This document shows, piece by piece, positions 1 through 13,488 of a stretch of DNA of 64,000 nucleotides (the first letter of the stretch is position 1; each line of letters starts with the position of its first letter). The notes beneath the pieces were generated by a model. The model was given only the letters and a program-made list of their open reading frames with translations. It searched no databases and had not been told where the DNA came from. The stretch is from NCBI RefSeq assembly GCF_964204645.1, contig NC_134031.1:17295307-17359306 (forward strand), given 5' to 3'. This DNA is from Tubulanus polymorphus (taxonomy: Eukaryota; Nemertea; Palaeonemertea; Tubulaniformes; Tubulanidae). Both the position numbers and the translations under genes were made by a program.

Positions 1-1723
1 TGAGATTTATATCAGTTCACTACAGTCCATACGTCAGTGTTCGATCCAGACGCAGCTGAAGCCACAGGTCCGTGACTTTCGAATGAACTCCTCGCAAAAA
101 AGTTTGGTTACACTCGGTTTTGATTCGAAAGTACTATTTAACTATAACTATTAAGCTTAATACACTTACAGCTATTACAACATATTAGGGCTTTGATAGC
201 CTATATTAAATCTGCTATATAAGATTTTTATATCAGCGAACTTCGCTCGGAGGACATATTCGAGCATAACACTTTCAAAAGATTCCCAGGGAAGGCTCTC
301 AGATTCGCGTTCAGTTCGAAGCAAATCAAAAACGAACCCCGTATTCCTCGACCTGAAACCATAAACCATCAAATTTTTGAATTATATTCCTCTAATGCAA
401 TATCGTGTGATAACACTAATGTATAAATAAAATTGCAACCGTGAGAAAGTTGCGAGAATGAGACGGAAATTTTATCAAATCTCTGGGATGAGAAAATCGT
501 GAAGATATGGTTAGAGTTGATAGCTTATAATCGCATAATGATGACCTTGTGCGGTCTTATCGCTGGCATACGATCGAGACGTTGGGCTTAGCATTCACGC
601 ATTTACACTGGGATTGTCATTCGGCGCCTTTGTCATCATTTTCCTGCCGTAAGTGGCAACTTGTAAATGCCGGAAAACCATCAAAATGACGTTTGAGAAT
701 GTTTGAAGCTTATCAGAATCAAACACTATAATAGATACAAAAATTATTCGGTGGCCGTGAGAAACACGGTTTTATCTGGCACGAAATGATGTACTTTAGG
801 CCCTCCACTGATAAACTGATTTTAATGTTATTTACCTTTATCAGTTAAATCTTTGATTCTTAGCGTGAGATCTCGATTTTATATTCACAGACAATATGAG
901 AGTCAAATCTTAAAACTTAGACCTGATTATAGGGTACCTGGGACCAGTTCCACGGAACGACTCGAAGTGTCATAATTGATAATAGTGGAACTTTAAGTAG
1001 GCTCCGCAAAACTGGTTTTAGATTGGGGACGGTTCAACAGCCATGACTTGGACGTAAGATCAGCCACGATCTCGGTTCTATAGCCGAAATAATGACTTAA
1101 GTCCGGTCGTAAGATTTGAACAACTTTTTGACTTAAAGTCTATGTAAAACTATGGAAGCGCAGCTCGAACTGTAAATCAAGGCCGTTGCAATCCCATCAA
1201 AATGCAATATGTATGATCCTTCATTCACGATTATTATGTAGAATTCACTTTCCCTTGTAATTCACAGTCATTTTGAAAGGGAACTTTTCTTGATTGTTTA
1301 TGAAAATTACTGTCCCGAAATCAATCGGTTTGAAATCGCTTTTGCTGGAGCCAGTTCCAGTCTCTTTGCCTCACGATGAAATCTAGAGTCGAACTACGAA
1401 AATATGAACGGAAAATAACCAATTAATTCAGAAATAATAATTACCAGTATCTTTATTTTCACTCTTTGTTCGGTAAATGCTCGCACAAGTTTTCGCATGA
1501 TATGCATTTATTATATACAATATAATAAGCAAATATTCATTTATATTTATATTACGGTACATGGTTACAGGTATCCTGGCGCAACTTCAAGCAGGTCTAT
1601 CACACAATTTTTACAATATGTCGTTGCATATAAGTACAAGGCCGCAGGTCGGAAAAATCGCACGTTAGAAAATTGTTTTCCAGCAGATTTTTCGATTCTA
1701 ACTAAAACCTTTATATATATATA
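1..1723. other. Intergenic stretch, no gene seen
   Basis: AT-rich sequence with no ORF that has the feel of a real exon. The only structure I see is a degenerate MITE-like relic at about 941-1157, listed separately. The right part may include sequence downstream of the hes 3' end. Confidence 0.6.
941..1157. repeat. Degenerate MITE-like relic (CTTAAG-rich family)
   Basis: Begins with GGACCAGTTCCA and carries a second, internal start-like block (GGGGACGGTTCAACAGCC at about 1025). It also has the recurring GACTTAAG words of the two better copies inside PRDX6 intron 4 (40022-40310). The ends are eroded, so it looks like one or two old, overlapping copies. No coding capacity is present. Confidence 0.5.
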
Positions 1724-1729
1724 TTTATT
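1724..1729 (-). terminator. Candidate polyadenylation signal of hes
   Basis: TTTATT on the plus strand, that is AATAAA on the minus strand, about 490 nt beyond the hes stop codon. AATAAA words are common in AT-rich DNA, so this is only the nearest plausible choice. Confidence 0.35.
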
Positions 1730-2214
1730 CATCATCACAGAGATCTTTGTAATATTCATGTTTCTTTAATGATATCAATACTTAATGTGTTTAAATTTCT
1801 TTTTGTATATACAAACTTACACATATCTTACAAATTTACAATTAAAGTTCTTGTGAACTATATACATACTTTCTACACCGGACTTATTGCCATATATAGA
1901 TGGTATTATTTAAATATACATATGAAACAAAACACAACAAACTTCTTACTTAGATTACACGATAAGGCCGAATCTCGACGGAAGCCCAAAATCATACAGA
2001 TAGCACAGTTCAAAGTCAACATTCACAGATTATTCATTCATACACTCACATTCACATTAAATGCCCAAAGAAAATTAGAATATCGGTTCACGATATGATG
2101 CCGATTTAGAAAAAAGAAAAAAATTGCCATTTGCAATCATAAGTAAATGCATATAGGTATAAGTATCGACTAATCATCATTAGCTCCTCGATTAGAGCAG
2201 TGAGTAGTTCGTTT

Positions 2215-5200
2215 TTACCACGGTCGCCAACAGGGGTCGCTGGGGTCAGTGACGCGATTAGTGTCTGCTTTATCGGGTGAACCGGAACTGGAACTGGCAG
2301 CCGGACTAGTTGTGAAGCCGCTTGGCGACGAGCCAAGCGAAGCAGACGATTTCGTTGACGGTGATGTATCGGATGAGGTGACGGTTGATTTTGGCGTTTC
2401 GGGGAGGTTGCACATGTTTGAACCGCTAGGAGGCGAGCTTTCGTTCTTTATCCAGTTTATCTGGTGACTGTTGCTATTGAGCGGTGTCATGTGCAGACTG
2501 TTGGCGGAGTTAACCGGTGAATTTTCTTTCGACGAGGAATACGATTCGACCGGGGACACGGGCGAGTAACGCATAGGCATCGGGCTACAGTACATATTCA
2601 TAGGCTTTTGTTCTAATGGCGATGATTTCTGATTCACCATAGTGTTCATTACTGGCGTCTGCGGCATCGACATGGCAGGAACCCCCATCACCGGGGTTGG
2701 CGTTGCGATGCCGTTATTTTGTCCGTTGTTAAAGATTGGCAGCACGCAATTCGGTATTTGATTCGAGTTGTTCAACATTGTCTGCGGAATGACGAATGCC
2801 AGATCACCATTGGGTAACCTGGTCGGTACGAGTTGGACTCCTTGTTGACCTTGGGTCATAGGAACGTTTACGGGCATCGTTGTATTCGGTAAAATGTTCG
2901 CCGGTGTTTCGCGGTTCATCTGTCCGAGCACGTGTGGGTTTGTCGGCGGGTTCGATATTTTCTTCAAGTTGGTCATCGTATTAGCGAGATGATTCAGGAG
3001 GCGAGCTCGTATTTCTACGTCTAAGCCTTCTAACGAGCCCAGATATCGAGTCACTTCGGTGGCGCACTCGTTGAATCCTGCCGAGTATTTGCCGAGTACA
3101 GACGGATCTTGCGATACGGCACCTGAAATGATAAAAACATATGAACAATGAGTAATATGAAAACTTAAATACAGCTAATGACTGATAAATAATCAAATTA
3201 CGATGTTATCAGGCATAAACATTTTTGGCGCTTTCCCACGATTGTGTCGTTTGAAAAACATAATGGTCGAACCCGGTAATTCATCTGGGATTGGTAAGCA
3301 CTTGTGTGTACGCTGCCTGTTATAAGTTGAACAGAAAGTAAACACATTTCACTGTGTAGAGTTTGTGTCGTTCTTTGTCACCTTTTGAGCCAGGAGAGCA
3401 ACTTGGCATAGCCTAGTTCACAACGTGACGTCATCTAGATTTATATTCGATGGGAAATTATACTCTTTCTCTCTCGAGACTTTTACTACGCGCGTGAAAA
3501 GGCATTCTTTCCACAATTAGATTAGAAAATGAAAGAAAAAATACCGAGAAATCGGTTGACGCGTTGTAATCGAAAATTAGGAGAGATATTTCAAGTATTA
3601 AAGCTTTTTTTTAAAGTGCCGAACAAAGACCAACCCAAGATTTCTATTTCTTTTTCTAGACTTTTTACTTTTCATGAATTCTAACGCGACAAAAATCAGA
3701 TTTGGCGCCAGAAATGATGTTATGTTCGTAAAATGCACTTGACAATCGCTGGCAAGACGCTCGGATAGACACGATGAATAGGGTCATTCATCGCCGTGAA
3801 CACGGAGAAGAATGCAACCCGGAGGCTGAGCGTATAGAACCACCTGATTGCCTACACGACAGGTCCGAAAACTCGAATGACAGGTCCTTTTCAAGACAAT
3901 AATTGATCGCGAAGAAATGATGTTTTTAGTACGAAACCCCCTTTTCATTCAGTAATTTAAAAGTTTGCTTCACCCCGCCAGATCATTCACATCATAGAAA
4001 TTTGAAATCGTCGAAAATGCATGATGGCCAACGGTTTTTGGACGCGCTGCGCGCACTAGCTTCGTTGGGCTTCTTTTTTAACCTATGGCGGCGTCGCACG
4101 CAAAAGTTTTGAAGGCGTAGTAACCAGATTGAAAAAATCACGAGGCTTCAACGGACTGAACGAGGTAACGGATGGAGTGCTCTTGATTTTCGAGATGCGC
4201 TCAAGACCAATCCATTGACAAAAACCGGGATGCTTTTTATCGTGAGAAAATAAAAGAGTTTGGCGCGTATCGTAGGGACACGTAATCATGCCGATTTGTC
4301 GGCTCGATCGAAAAATATAAGAGACAAATTGAGTGTTGTAGAGTGTCCTTGCCGGATACTTACTAGTGAACTGTTGTCGTTGGATTTGCCGGAGATGTTT
4401 TACGCTCATTTCGAGGATATCAGCTTTCTCCATTCTATTGGCTGGTCTTCCGCCCTGAAGTGGCAAAGGTACACGATTATAATGTAGGTTGAGTTTACTA
4501 TAAGTATTTGGCTCAGGAACCCGTGAGAAACGAAGGGAGTTTGAAAAAAATATGTTTGTTAACGGAACATATCTATCCACCTGTTTGCTCAGGTTTTTAA
4601 GTCTAATACTTTAAGCGAAATGTTAGGTCAGGTGCAATCTCCAAATGAATACACGATGGCAAATAAAAAGTACGCTTTATGATAAACTGAGAATTATGAG
4701 AATGAACCGTATGTATACATATATAGAAATCAAGACTAATAGAAATCAAAATTGTCGAAGGCTTGCTTTCCCTATGTGCGGTACAATTACAGGTAATTTG
4801 GAGTTTTATTGTTGCCAATAATTGTCATTCAGACAAATGCTTGAATGCAGAGACGCCAAAAAGCGAAAATTGCTTGTCGTAGTAATTTTTGCATAGAAAG
4901 ATGAAGGCAATCATATTTAAGTATAATCGGTGTCACGCACTAATGCTCACGTCACTTTCGAGAGTTTCGTATCCGGGGCGGTCCACCTGCAGAAGTTTGT
5001 CATACCCCACACGTGCATATCTATACCAGGAAGTGTTATAGACATACCGACTCTACAAGGTGGCACCAGGAAATCCGAAACCCGACTCAAGACGACAAGA
5101 TACATATTAGAATAATAGAAAAGCGTATATTTACCTCTTTGCGCATGACCTCCAACAGAATAGCTTTCAGTTCTAATAGGCTAGCATTGATTCGAGCCCG

Positions 5201-5586
5201 TCGTTTTTTCTCCATAACCGGTTTTGAACTCTGAAAATTGTTTGGGGAAAACATAAGTTAATGCAGATCCGAAATGATCGGTTTAAGTAACAATATTCAG
5301 TTAAGTGCTATGTCATATCAAGAAAGGTTTCATCTAAAAGTTGAACAGTTTTATCTTAAGAGCTGTTGTTAAAACAACGCGGTTAATCTTTTTCTTTTTC
5401 AAAGAATCTGTTAACAAGAACTTAAGAAATAAACAATGCAAACTTTGCGTGATTTACGTAATGAAATTCGAGAAATTACAGAAATTATTCACATACCTTT
5501 CGACGCTCAGATGAACTTTGGAAGAAACCATCAGCACAGGAGTCATCTCTGTTTTCCTTCAGGTTAGAGTCAGATTCCATCTCCAT
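2215..5586 (-). CDS. hes: Hairy/Enhancer-of-split bHLH-Orange transcriptional repressor, four exons
   Basis: Exons on the minus strand: 5586-5497, 5230-5135, 4454-4364 and 3122-2215 (stop TAA at 2217-2215). They join in frame to 394 aa through GT-AG introns of 266, 680 and 1241 bp. Residues 31-92 form the bHLH. The basic part KPVMEKKRRARIN has the proline typical of Hes proteins, and helix 2 contains MEKADILEM and VKHLRQIQR. The Orange domain covers about 103-145 (GKYSAGFNECATEV, then ARLLNHLAN). The tail is rich in Ser, Pro, Asn and Met and ends in WRPW, the Groucho/TLE recruitment tetrapeptide. Known role of the family: nuclear DNA-binding repressors, usually Notch targets. ATG 5586 is the first in-frame Met; a second lies at 5580. 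The three-intron pattern matches HES1/hairy genes. Which paralogue it is cannot be decided here. Confidence 0.95.
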
Positions 5587-6200
5587 CTTATACTTCTCGT
5601 GTATCAAATGCATTCAGTATAAGCAAGTAATATAATCCAGGCCTGGTAAGAGTTCGATGAAGGTCAGTCAAAAACTGTTGTCTTCGCAAAAGTCTTCAAT
5701 TTGTCTTTCGCACGCAGCTGACGTGTCTCGCAGAGTGAGAGAGAGAGGAGCGACCGCGACCGAAATCAGTGTTGGAATGAGATGAACAGGTTGTGTCACA
5801 GGTGGATTATTACACCGGCACAGGTGGTTGCCAGTCGCTCATTCGCTCAGCCACCCGCTGACGTCATAATACACCTCCGACGCGACTTCAGGTGCATCGG
5901 CGATGGAATCTAAACCCACGTGATCGGCAGTCCGAACGAATGGCCGCCTGCATTATTCAAACTCGTTCTCTCGCTCGCTTCTATTCTACTAGGCCCCTAA
6001 TGATTGACTTTTTAAAAAGAAAATCACCACGCCCTTGGCCAGCTTACTAAAGTGTGGAAAATAAGTATTCAGACTCGATGAAGTGGGAACTGTCGTCCTT
6101 AACCCCGGCCCGAGAAGTGTCGTAAAGCGTGTCTTGAGTGTGCGTGACATCAGCACTCCACGTTCGAGCGCATTTCAGCGCCTTTCAGCTTAACTTGATA
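5587..6200 (-). promoter_or_regulatory. Likely hes 5'UTR and promoter region
   Basis: Directly upstream of the hes start. It holds a perfect CRE palindrome TGACGTCA (5859-5866), an E-box CACGTG (5917-5922), several CAGGTG E-boxes (about 5800-5895) and an imperfect Su(H)/RBPJ-like GTGGGAAC at 6083-6090. CpG content is visibly higher than in the flanks. I see no convincing TATA box, so the transcription start is not placed. Motif hits are seen directly; function is inferred from position. Confidence 0.45.
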
Positions 6201-9200
6201 TGTCGATTCAAGAGTTAAGCCGAAACCTATTTACGACAATCTAAAATTCGACGACTGCTGAAAATAAATTGAATGTGTAAACAGTATGTAGAGGCTCGCA
6301 CGTACATACGAATACGAATTGGAATGTGTGAATCTGAAAATAGATTGAAAATATTAAAGCTCATATCATAACTCAAGACTCATCTCATTGGATCACTAAA
6401 TTGTTCAAACTTAGATTTGAAATTCATCAAAGTAAACTTTATAACTGCCTTCCAATTAACTAATTACAATCATTTATGCAGTAATGAATGACACGTAATC
6501 CCACAATAAACCTTATCAATAAAATAGAAGAAGCTGATAAAGTAAGCTATGTGATTCGAAGAATCGAAAGCTCATTTTAAGCGAATTCCCATGATGACCT
6601 GTCGAACTTGAGATCTACATCAATTTCGGTATGGTCAGTCTCACGTGTCTATTGGTTATTTCAATAAATATCAATTTTTATCAAGGCAAGTTGTGAGAAA
6701 ATGAAAAACCTCATAAATGTACGTATATATATGGATTTTGAAGAGATGATGGTACACCGGTTGAACAATGTGATTTCTGCTTGGATGCTGTTCGGGAATA
6801 CAAGGAGCGCTTTTGTAATGGATGATAGAACCTATTGGCGCATTCACAGTAGCCGGTCAACAATTCATTTGGGATGAACAACTACTTTTTTGAATTCGCT
6901 AAATTCTCCGGGTCGTTGCTACCAGCCTCGAGAACAGGCCGGTAGTCGGTTGCAATTCACTTCTAGACTACGAGTGGCCCGGTAAACTCAACTATTCGGG
7001 GGTCAAGTTGAAATTGAGAATCGTGTCTGTTGATCCTTGCTCATTTTGTCGCGTCGCAAAAAATGCCCTTGTGCAAAAGTATATTCAAAATATGCATATA
7101 ATGGAGAAATGCCGTCAGGGATATTAGAATGTGAATATTAGAATATTTACTATCTAACTGGCGTTTCCAAGTTCCATAGCCCTTGATCAGAATGAAAATG
7201 AAGTTCAAATTAAGAACGTCTCGCAGAACGGTAGAAAATCCTTCATTTTCCGATCTCATTCTAAAACAGTGAAATAGTCGAGAATGCACGATGCCAACGG
7301 CCAACTATAAGACAAAGTGAAAAAGGCTTTTCTATATATTGTTTTTCGAATTTTGTATCGTCAAAAAGGTAGGGAGCGATAAAATCTTCAAAAGAAGCTT
7401 TTTGAAATAGTTTGTATAAAACCTGTTGGTATGTGGAATTTCGAAAATCTAAGAAATGATTTTCAGTACATAACGATCAAGATGGGCGTAACGGTCTCAC
7501 GCTCAGCATGATACATTTGATGTCTGGCCTCACGTCAATGCGTCAGGTAATCGAACGCTCCACCAGCGTGGACTTCAATTTTGTCACGTTCTCATTCAAA
7601 AAATTGGCATTATTCAAAGCACATTAAACTGCATTTCCTGGGATTGAGTCAGACATCACCTATGGAATGAGGAAGTATCGCCACAATAGCCGACGGTTGG
7701 ATTTCAAATCTCGGCACAAATAAAAATGTAAACTCCATGCACTTGTCGTAAGGTTGCACACATGAGGAAGTCGCGACAAAGCCATTGAATGGCTGGTGTT
7801 TTGAGAGGTCTAGTACGACGCAAACAGGTTATTCATCGGGGCTTCACCGCCGCGGGATGAATGTTCGAACGAAAGATGTTTGTCAAAGCCGTTCGGCGAT
7901 TTATGGATTCCAGCCTCAGCCGATGAATGCAACCTGTTTTGAGGATACCTACCTGCTAGGTAGATAATAGTATCGTATTGTAAGATAATACGAATCCAGG
8001 GTTTCGCGCTATAGCTTAACTCAGAGTCCGAAATAACGCAAACAAATTCAGCCAATTCAGAATGAAACATTGTAGACTTTATTCGCCGCAATTTATAGGC
8101 CTCTAGTTGACTTACGCCGAATAACCAAACATTACGTAAAAGGGAACAGATATTATATATCCGATGATTATTTGAGTTCGGGAATGCATAATTACGCGAT
8201 TGAGCGTCAAACCCGGAATATTTTGTCCCGCTTTCTTTTGGCAAAATCATATCGATTAATCTTTTATCGTTTTGGTCAAACACGATCACGAACAGATAAA
8301 GCTACCGCGTGCGTGCACACCTGGCAATGTGCAAATATCGCTGAAATATTTGTGTCATTTCTTATCATATGCTGAACATAACACGATGTCAAAGTCTAAG
8401 ATGACGTACGTACTCGGAAAAGCTGCCAAACGCATCAAGACACCATCTCGTTTTAGAACGAAACTAAAACGATAGATATTACCCGATGATTCTATGCTAC
8501 TACAGGAAAAATACGTTCAGTCAAAATATTTTGGGGCAAAACCGACATCCTTGTATGATAATCCACTGTGCGGATGTCGAAGTGGGGAAACCTTTGAACA
8601 AGAACGAACAAGGGCTATACATCCCGATTATGAATAATTGCTTAGATGCTTATAGATCTATTTTTCGAAGGGCTTCTGTACGTTTAATTCCTCTTTGTAA
8701 CAAAACCGTAGTCATTATCGTTGGGATTATGTTCGTTTCAAAATATTCTTCCTTACGTAATGACTATAGTATCAACAAATTAACAAACCAGGAAAGGGAA
8801 GCCGAAGTTCCATCAGAAAGATATTTATTTATGACACAATAAACTACATTAATGCCGATAGTTGATATTTTCATGTTTTCACTGGGGATAGAAACGAAGT
8901 TTCGAAGTATTGGAAAACCAGGGGAAAGTGGCAGGAATAATGATTAAAACGTTGATTGATATGCGATATTCGCGAATCAACTCGTTTTCGATTGTAAAGC
9001 CGTGAGAAAATGTGTACGCTTCATGATTTTGGAGCCGTCGTCGATTTGTCTTCTTTTAGATAAATTAACGTATAGGAATCAAATCGCTTGAAAATTAATT
9101 GTTGACGGCAGTATGTGGGTCTTATTCTTCATACATTAATCAAACATTTGAAAAAGCAGCGATTTACCGGCATGATTTCTAAGCGTTTAAACACGGCATA

Positions 9201-12200
9201 AAAGAACGTCAAATAAAAGATATCGGTTCTTAACAACCTTAGACCTGTATGCAGAAGTCCTATATATTCTGATGCGGGTATCATGTCATTGAATATACCA
9301 AATAATCTGATTACATTATTTGACTCTTCTCGTGCGACCATCCTAAAAAGATCGGAAAGGACTATAACGTCTAAAAGAGGCATTCATTTGATATAGGTCA
9401 AAGTTTAGATTGTAAATCGTAAAAATTGCCGCCAAGGGCAACTGCCAAATTTCATCAAAATCTACAATTAAATCTCAAAGGCCAGTTGAAAGAAAACCAT
9501 CTAAACGAATAGGTATCATTTTGATTAGATATGTGAATAAAGATTCTACTCCGTGTAGGAAATTATCAAGATTCTCAATATCTCGACATTTCAATTTCCT
9601 TTTTAGACTTTTGATAATGAAACCAGATCGTCTATAGGACGAAAATGCATTGCGAGAGACATTGGACTAATCAAACCTTGCTAGAGCCAAAGACTCAAAT
9701 TCATACATTCTTATTTTCAACTCCGAAAATACAAAGGTTTCATAATCATAACCATTGATTAAAACGGCTTGAAGGACACTTTTCGGTTTTCATCTTTCTC
9801 GTTTTATTAGTATGGGATAAGTTTCATTATCATTTCTAAAAGACTTTTAATCAAGAATCGTACTTCGACAACCGGAGCAGGTGATAAACGACCAATAAGA
9901 GCACTTGTCCATATTCAATATCAGAGTTCGTGTGGTCAGTTGGACACGATTTTTTGTCCATGTTGACTGATATATAGCACACCTACAAACTGAAGTGCAA
10001 AGTTGAGTAGATACATTCAAATCTCTTCTCAGTTGCTAAGTAAACACCTCTGTGCAAAAATCGATGCGTATTTACAATATGTCTATCATTGAAGTAAAGC
10101 GGAATCGTTCGGCGGTTGATGCAGTTGAAGCAGCTCATTTTCAGCAACCGCAGTTGCAAGAAAGCGATGCTCGTACTAAAGGAGCCTAAATCCCTCCAAC
10201 TGTTTGAGCTATTTCGAAAACAAAATCTTCGATAGGTGTTTTAGATGGGAAATTTTCAATATCACTTCACGTTGCTTTATGGGGGAGATAAGGCAAAACC
10301 GACAAATATTTTACACACGCTGGTTGGTACATATAGACATTGAATAGCTATCGCGTGGAAACCTGATATCGTGAGCCGGGGCAAAGTCGCCAGCATATAA
10401 ACACTCGATGAGACCTTGCCGACGAATTCTAGGGCAGGGCAGTATCAGTTTAATCCGAATCAGGCGACGGCGATTCACTTCAGTTGGGCTTTGCTTTTGT
10501 TCGCTTAGATTACGACCGTGTTGAAACGTGATATCTGATACGAATATCTCAATTTTCAATTCGCTTGAAGTATAGTCTGAAGTACACGGTCACATTCAGG
10601 TAATTGTCCATTTTCGCTGCTGAGATTGTATTGAGGACATTTCTACTCAAATATATGAGATATATTGTTCGACGGAGCTTATGAATTTGAATATATTTCG
10701 CCTTGTGTGATTGATGAAAAGTGACCCGACTTCAATATGCTAAAGTACACTGTCAACATCGATCTTTCTCTCATACCTCTTTCCCCCTTGATGGTCAAGA
10801 ATTCTTCAGAATCTTACTTCACAATGATCAAGTTGTTTAAAATGTATCACGTCCACGTATCCATGTACAACCAGCCCTGTCTCAATCGAATAGTTTACCA
10901 GAAAAATTGGGGTTTATTCCAATTGATATAAGGCATCAGATGTTTGCTCTCGACGCATTTGCATTTTTTGAATATCATATTCGTAACTGCTAAAAAACAA
11001 GGTCTTTCAATTCAACGTTATTTCAACTGGCCAATTCAGCATTTATCACCCAAACAAATTCACTCCACCATTTAACGAGAATGTTTGCGGTTTTTTATCT
11101 GACCAAATACCAATTATATTATGATATAACACGACACTTTTAACTTCAAGTGATGATACCTTCAAATCAGCGCTTCTAAAGAAATGTAAATAATGAAAGA
11201 TGATATCGTATGTTATGCTAGTTATGCGGGTAAAACCTTTTCTTATGATTTTTTTCTAAATCCGTTTTTAAAAGGTCAACAGTTTGAACTGGTTGTCCGT
11301 TAAATGGACCAGTGTAGAAATGCAAACTTATTCGAATTCAAAAAATCGGGGATTGGTCGAACGTTCTTTGCAAGGGGTTAAGTTGTTTGAATGAAAAGAC
11401 TCCATCTCGTCCCAGACACGGCCATAAAGGGCGCCCTGACCCCGAGCTGGTGATTATTTGAATTTCCCGGTTCTCTTGTCGCTCCCAGCTAGAAATGGGA
11501 GCAAGTTGTTGTTCTCGTTGGCTCTTTGCATTGTTCAGGTCTTAAGATGCACCGACCAACCTGCTCGTTGAGTTTCAATGCATTTCAATAGGATATTTGT
11601 CGTATGTATTGTCGACGCGAATCTACCTGTTCCCACCATCCGTAACAATGCACCATCACCACCGCCCGAGATGTAAATCAAAACTTCCATAGGATATAAA
11701 AACGTCATTGATTTGAAAAGGTCTCGAACGGTTTCAATTTAAAAAGTGCATAAGTGCTGCTGAAGTGAGATCTGGCGACGAGCCGCGCGGTCAGTCCGCA
11801 CGTTTGTAGCCCACGAGACAGGACCGCGTCCCGGCCAACATCCGAAATATCCTGCCCGCCACTCTCATGTTCATTCAAAAGATGCCAACTCAATTCTGCG
11901 CTGGATTTTTTTTTACAACTTGAACCATTTTCAACGAAATGTCATGCACAGGTGTACAACAACTACTTTTGGGCTCAGTGAGACATCAACTTAACATAAT
12001 TGATGGTGTATCTTATATCCGCATGTAAATTGTAAAAAAGCTTACATTTGAATCTGGAAGTTCGAGTTGGGCGATTATATAAGGTCTAAAAGATGTCATA
12101 TTTTGAAATCACTCAAATGTAGATGATCTCTATAAAATGAAATCTAATCGATATTCTATGTCAAATGGTATGATGAATCAAATGAATGATATCTTAAACT

Positions 12201-13470
12201 ATTACTTAAAATACTTTCATCGAACGTTTTGGTCGAAATGAAACCACCGGGCAACGGGCGAAACCCCGGTCTTGAGTTGAAGAAAACATAAAAAATATAA
12301 AGAAAACTTCGACTCATTTCTATAAGGCATTTTCCAAACTTTAAAAAATGGCTCACAAGATTCAATTTTTCTCCAACCGAATTATGCAGTCCCTTGTCTA
12401 ATGAAACTTACCCGATGCATTCATTTGACAATGGTTAATTTGACCTATGGATGCTATTTAGTCAACATGGGATATATTGAGGTATCATGATTTCGCTTAG
12501 ATTCATTTCATCTCGGATAATCGTCTGCTTATTCACCTATACGTGAAAAGTGTATCAACGTTGTAAAAAATGAACTGTCCTTCACATTTGATGTTGTGAA
12601 CAGATTTAAAAACACATAAATCTTCGCATATTTTTTTGCGACAGCATACTGAGATGCGTCTTTTGTAACGCGACTATAAGAAGGAATTCACCGCAAGTTC
12701 ATCTCAGTGTTGTTCGACGCTTACTTTTTTTCTTCTCGAGGTCATTCTTAAATCATATGAAGTCATCCTTTGATCTGTCAAAATAAACGACGATCTTTAG
12801 CATCCTTGATGGCGAAAGAAACGTCCGGGTTTCGTCGCATATTCGATTTGTGGTTTCCGCGGTAAGGTATAATACAACGTCTCCGCTATGATTAAAAAAA
12901 AACCGCTGTTAAGAACAACGCAAATAAAAGCGTTTCATACGAATCATATAGACACATTTTTTAAAGTCTTCTTGAGCTATAAGATGGATATTTCGGTGCT
13001 TGGCTTTGGCTTGGTGACTATTCCCATGGGAAAAGCAAACGCAACACATTCACTAGCTATACGTACATATTTACCCCTCTTCGGAAGTATTTCAACACGC
13101 ACAACCATAATAGCATAACACTTATATTGCATTCACAAGTAATTGTGGACGTTTTCTTATGAATATGAGAAGGTTTTTTTTTCCATTGAGCCGAGCATTT
13201 ATAGGCCCAATAAACTTAGTTCTAGCCGAATGCACCATCAGTTATTTTGTAGATAAATGTACGAAATCATAAATTCCTATATAGATACTATAAGATGCAT
13301 CTTATGATTAGATTCGAATATATCGTGCATTACGTAATCATTATAGAGAAATTATTAACAGATTATCCGATAAGACTTTGTCTATTATCAATGCTGTGGC
13401 CACCTCAGTATTGAATCAATAGATTATATACTACATTATAGTATATCATTATCAGATTTATGATGCGTGT
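6201..13470. other. Non-coding region upstream of hes, no gene seen
   Basis: AT-rich sequence. All open frames are short, lack flanking splice signals that make sense and resemble no family I know. Small imperfect foldbacks occur, for instance CTACCT...AGGTAG near 7948-7963, but nothing with clear element ends. Confidence 0.6.
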
Positions 13471-13488
13471 ATATATATATATATATAT
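13471..13488. repeat. (AT)n microsatellite
   Basis: Uninterrupted AT dinucleotide run of about nine units in AT-rich surroundings. Confidence 0.9.

Noticed and set aside
2981-3196. 71-aa frame on minus over the Orange-domain exon
   Set aside because: It is another frame of hes exon 4 and its intron; the Orange domain is in the frame used in the gene model.
4083-4580. 165-aa open frame on minus
   Set aside because: Only 4454-4364 of it is coding (hes exon 3); the rest reads into introns on both sides.
8486-8842. 118-aa frame on plus
   Set aside because: No family resemblance and no flanking exon signals.
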